Below are positions 32,252-34,081 of a stretch of DNA of 34,081 nucleotides, piece by piece (within the stretch, counting starts at the first letter, position 1; each line of letters begins with the position of its first letter). The notes below the pieces were generated by a model. It was not told where the DNA came from. It made no database searches and saw only the letters and a program-made list of their open reading frames with translations. The translations under genes were made by a program, and so were the position numbers. Source of the DNA: an uncultured Aquimarina sp. (GTDB lineage: Bacteria > Bacteroidota > Bacteroidia > Flavobacteriales > Flavobacteriaceae); the NCBI GenBank assembly GCA_947496555.1, contig CANMDH010000051.1, positions 1 through 34,081 on the forward strand. Direction: 5' to 3'.

Positions 32252-33149
32252 ATGAAAAAAAAGTGAGACTCTGATCGAAAACGCTTGTAGAATAGTTCCG
32301 GAATTTGGGATAGTTTACAAAAAACTGGAGCGTTCGGTTGAGTTATCAGGCAAAAGCCAAAGTACCCTGACCAATTATGGTCGTTGTTTAGCCCGTATGG
32401 TATTACATTTTAGATGTTCCCCCCTGGAGTTGGACCAGGAACAACTACTAGACTATCTACATTACTTAAAATCCCAGCACAAAACCCCTTCGCAGAGTTT
32501 TTTCAAACACACTATTTATGGACTGCGATATTTGTATCGGATCTATGATTTACCCGAACACCGTGTTTCCCTTCCTACCATAGCTGGATCCAAGAAACTT
32601 CCAGTGATCCTGAGCAAGGAAGAGGTCAAACTGTTGATCAAAACCCCTAAGCTTCACAAACACCGTTTGATGCTTGCCCTGCTCTATGGTTGTGGACTTC
32701 GCTGTAGTGAACTTCGTCATATTCAGATCAAAGATCTGTGGATGGACAGGATGCAATTACATATCCGTCAGGGTAAAGGCGGTAAAGATAGATATGTTCC
32801 TCTTTGCCCTCTTTTGGTACGCGGCATCCGAAAGTATTTAGCATCCGAAAGACCAGTACACTGGCTTTTTAGTGGTAAGAATGCCTCTGGAAAAGCAGTA
32901 GGGTTGTCTGCAATGGGAGTGCAATGGGTTGTGAAACAGGCAAGGCAACATAGTGGTATAAAGAAAGGAGTGACCACCCATATCCTCAGGCATACCTATG
33001 CCACTCATTTATTGGAGATGGGGTTGGATATTATGACCTTAAAAGCGTTGTTAGGACATGTGGATATACAAACTACCCTGATCTACCTGCATGTTGCTCA
33101 GTGTAGTAAAACCAAAGGATTTAGTCCGCTAGAAAAACTCTACAGCTAA
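32252..33149 (+). CDS. Tyrosine recombinase (XerD-like), start out of frame
   Basis: The catalytic domain is complete: arginine in YGCGLRCSELRH, HxxR in THILRHTYATHL, histidine in LLGHVDIQT and the tyrosine in LIYLHV. An N-terminal SAM-like core-binding domain (KLERSVELSGKSQSTLTNYG) is readable upstream of the first in-frame ATG at 32397. The natural ATG at 32252 is followed by eight A (32255-32262); with seven A it would read MKKSETLIEN and continue in frame to give about 298 residues. No in-frame ATG, GTG or TTG exists before 32397. So the gene is frameshifted by one base at codon 2-4, by slippage, mutation or read error. Its stop (33147-33149) overlaps the transposase ATG at 33149. Confidence 0.85.
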
Positions 33150-34081
33150 TGTTGCGGGCTACTCACGAGGTAGCACAGGTATTGGAAAGCAATAAGGAGT
33201 TATTAGCGGCTTATAGCTGTAACACCTGGCAACTACGCACCCTGCATGCTATCCGTAGATGTAGGACAGCTGCACTGGGCGGGCATATTGACAGGTGTGA
33301 TTATAAACCTTGTAACAGATTACATTTAAGCTACAATAGTTGTCGCAACCGGCACTGTCCCAAATGTCAGGGACACAAGCAAGAATTATGGATTAGAAAG
33401 CGGGAGGAGGAACTTCTCAACGTATCTCATTATCATGTGGTATTTACCTTGCCAGATACCATCAATATCTTATGCCTGCACCGTCCTAAAGAAGTATACA
33501 CACTACTGTTTGTTGTCGCTTGGAGTGTGCTTAGAGATTTTGCTGGGAATCCAAAATTTTTGGGAGCTCGAACAGGAATGATTGCCATACTTCACACCTG
33601 GGGACAAAACCTGTCCTTGCATCCCCACCTGCATTGCATTGTGCCTGGTGGAGGAATGACGGCTTCTGGAAAATGGAAACATACCAAAGGCAAGGGCAAA
33701 TATCTGTTTCCAGTAAAGGCAATGAGTAAAGTGTTTAGAGCACGCTTTGTGGCAGGGCTAAAAAGACAATTTGATCAGCCTGTAGCTTTTTATGACAACT
33801 TATTTGCTAAAAACTGGGTAGTCTACTGCAAAGCGCCTTTTTATCAAAATACTCAAGTGGTAGAATATTTAGGTAGGTACACTCATAAAATAGCTATCAG
33901 CAATCACCGCATCTTATCCCTTAAAAACGGTAAGGTTACTTTTTCTGCCAAAGACTACCGAAGCGGTGGAGCAAAATACAATCTGACCTTATCCGATGCT
34001 GAGTTTATAAGACGATTTTGTTTGCACATTTTGCCAAAAGGATTTACCAGGATACGGCATTATGGAATCCTAAGTAGTAGC
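33149..34081 (+). CDS. IS91-family HUH transposase (partial, runs off window)
   Basis: 311 codons from the ATG at 33149, open to the window end. The N-terminus has a zinc-finger region CDYKPCNR followed by CRNRHCPKCQG. The HUH metal motif is HPHLHCIVPGGG. The catalytic-tyrosine region reads VEYLGRYTHKIAISNHRIL. These are the marks of the IS91/ISCR Y2 transposases that initiate rolling-circle transposition. Usual length is near 370-400 residues, so the last ~60-90 residues and the oriIS end are beyond the window. It is translationally coupled to the recombinase by the stop/start overlap. Confidence 0.93.
   Translation, partial: MLRATHEVAQVLESNKELLAAYSCNTWQLRTLHAIRRCRTAALGGHIDRCDYKPCNRLHLSYNSCRNRHCPKCQGHKQELWIRKREEELLNVSHYHVVFTLPDTINILCLHRPKEVYTLLFVVAWSVLRDFAGNPKFLGARTGMIAILHTWGQNLSLHPHLHCIVPGGGMTASGKWKHTKGKGKYLFPVKAMSKVFRARFVAGLKRQFDQPVAFYDNLFAKNWVVYCKAPFYQNTQVVEYLGRYTHKIAISNHRILSLKNGKVTFSAKDYRSGGAKYNLTLSDAEFIRRFCLHILPKGFTRIRHYGILSSS

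Larger units (their letters stand above)
32180..34081 (+). mobile_element. IS91-type element with tyrosine recombinase (right end outside window)
   Basis: A terminal hairpin, a tyrosine recombinase and a four-base-overlapping or directly adjoining HUH transposase run in the same direction to the end of the window. Known: IS91-family elements move by rolling-circle transposition with end-specific hairpins, and in Bacteroidota they often carry a tyrosine recombinase gene ahead of the transposase. The left end is placed at the hairpin by inference. Confidence 0.75.

Overview
The window looks like chromosome of a marine Flavobacteriaceae-type Bacteroidota carrying a mobilizable island. Evidence: low GC, start sites without clear Shine-Dalgarno sequences, promoters of the TTTG/TAnnTTTG type, a BfmA/BtgA-MobB mobilization module, curlin-repeat secreted protein, M56/BlaI pair, DUF4407 protein and the tyrosine-recombinase plus IS91-transposase arrangement common in this phylum. 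I do not name a genus.

Layout. (1) 1-10460: mobilizable island lying against the 3' end of a tRNA-Leu(TAG). From the left it holds a minus-strand operon hipB-hipA-(helical 532-aa protein)-(short nuclease-like protein), a divergent plus-strand pair (330-aa unknown plus PD-(D/E)XK nuclease), a frameshifted conjugative coupling protein, a MobB relaxase, a BfmA/BtgA accessory protein, a hairpin-rich candidate oriT, a 65-aa protein, a RadC-like JAB protein, SSB and about 850 bases of structured noncoding DNA. A copy of the 5' half of the tRNA lies just upstream of the intact tRNA. The island's other end and its integrase are not in the window. (2) 10683-18515: resident genes on the plus strand: M20 dipeptidase, an 819-aa curlin-repeat protein built from two tandem ~350-aa modules, a BlaI repressor with an overlapping M56 (BlaR1-type) protease that has a ~200-residue charged helical tail, and a DUF4407 membrane protein. 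(3) 18646-24510: a complete trans-4-hydroxyproline catabolic set (deaminase/dehydratase, 2-oxoglutarate semialdehyde dehydrogenase, 4-hydroxyproline 2-epimerase, FAD-dependent D-hydroxyproline oxidoreductase) on the minus strand, divergent from an AraC regulator. Together these would convert hydroxyproline to 2-oxoglutarate. (4) 24547-32090: a block of unrelated minus-strand genes (membrane protein, LysE exporter, GNAT, AraC, alpha/beta hydrolase, ADP-ribosylglycohydrolase lipoprotein, DinB-like, PD40 lipoprotein, GNAT) separated by intergenic stretches that share short repeated motifs. (5) 32180-34081: an IS91-type element with a terminal hairpin, a tyrosine recombinase whose start codon is out of frame because of an A8 run, and an IS91 HUH transposase cut by the window end.

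The most novel-looking parts are the four-gene hipBA operon facing an unknown nuclease pair across a shared operator, the duplicated curlin protein with a CMDC motif, the helical tail of the M56 protease, the structured DNA between ssb and the tRNA, and the repeated intergenic elements of the cassette-like block. All functions are read from motifs and family memory; no searches were run.
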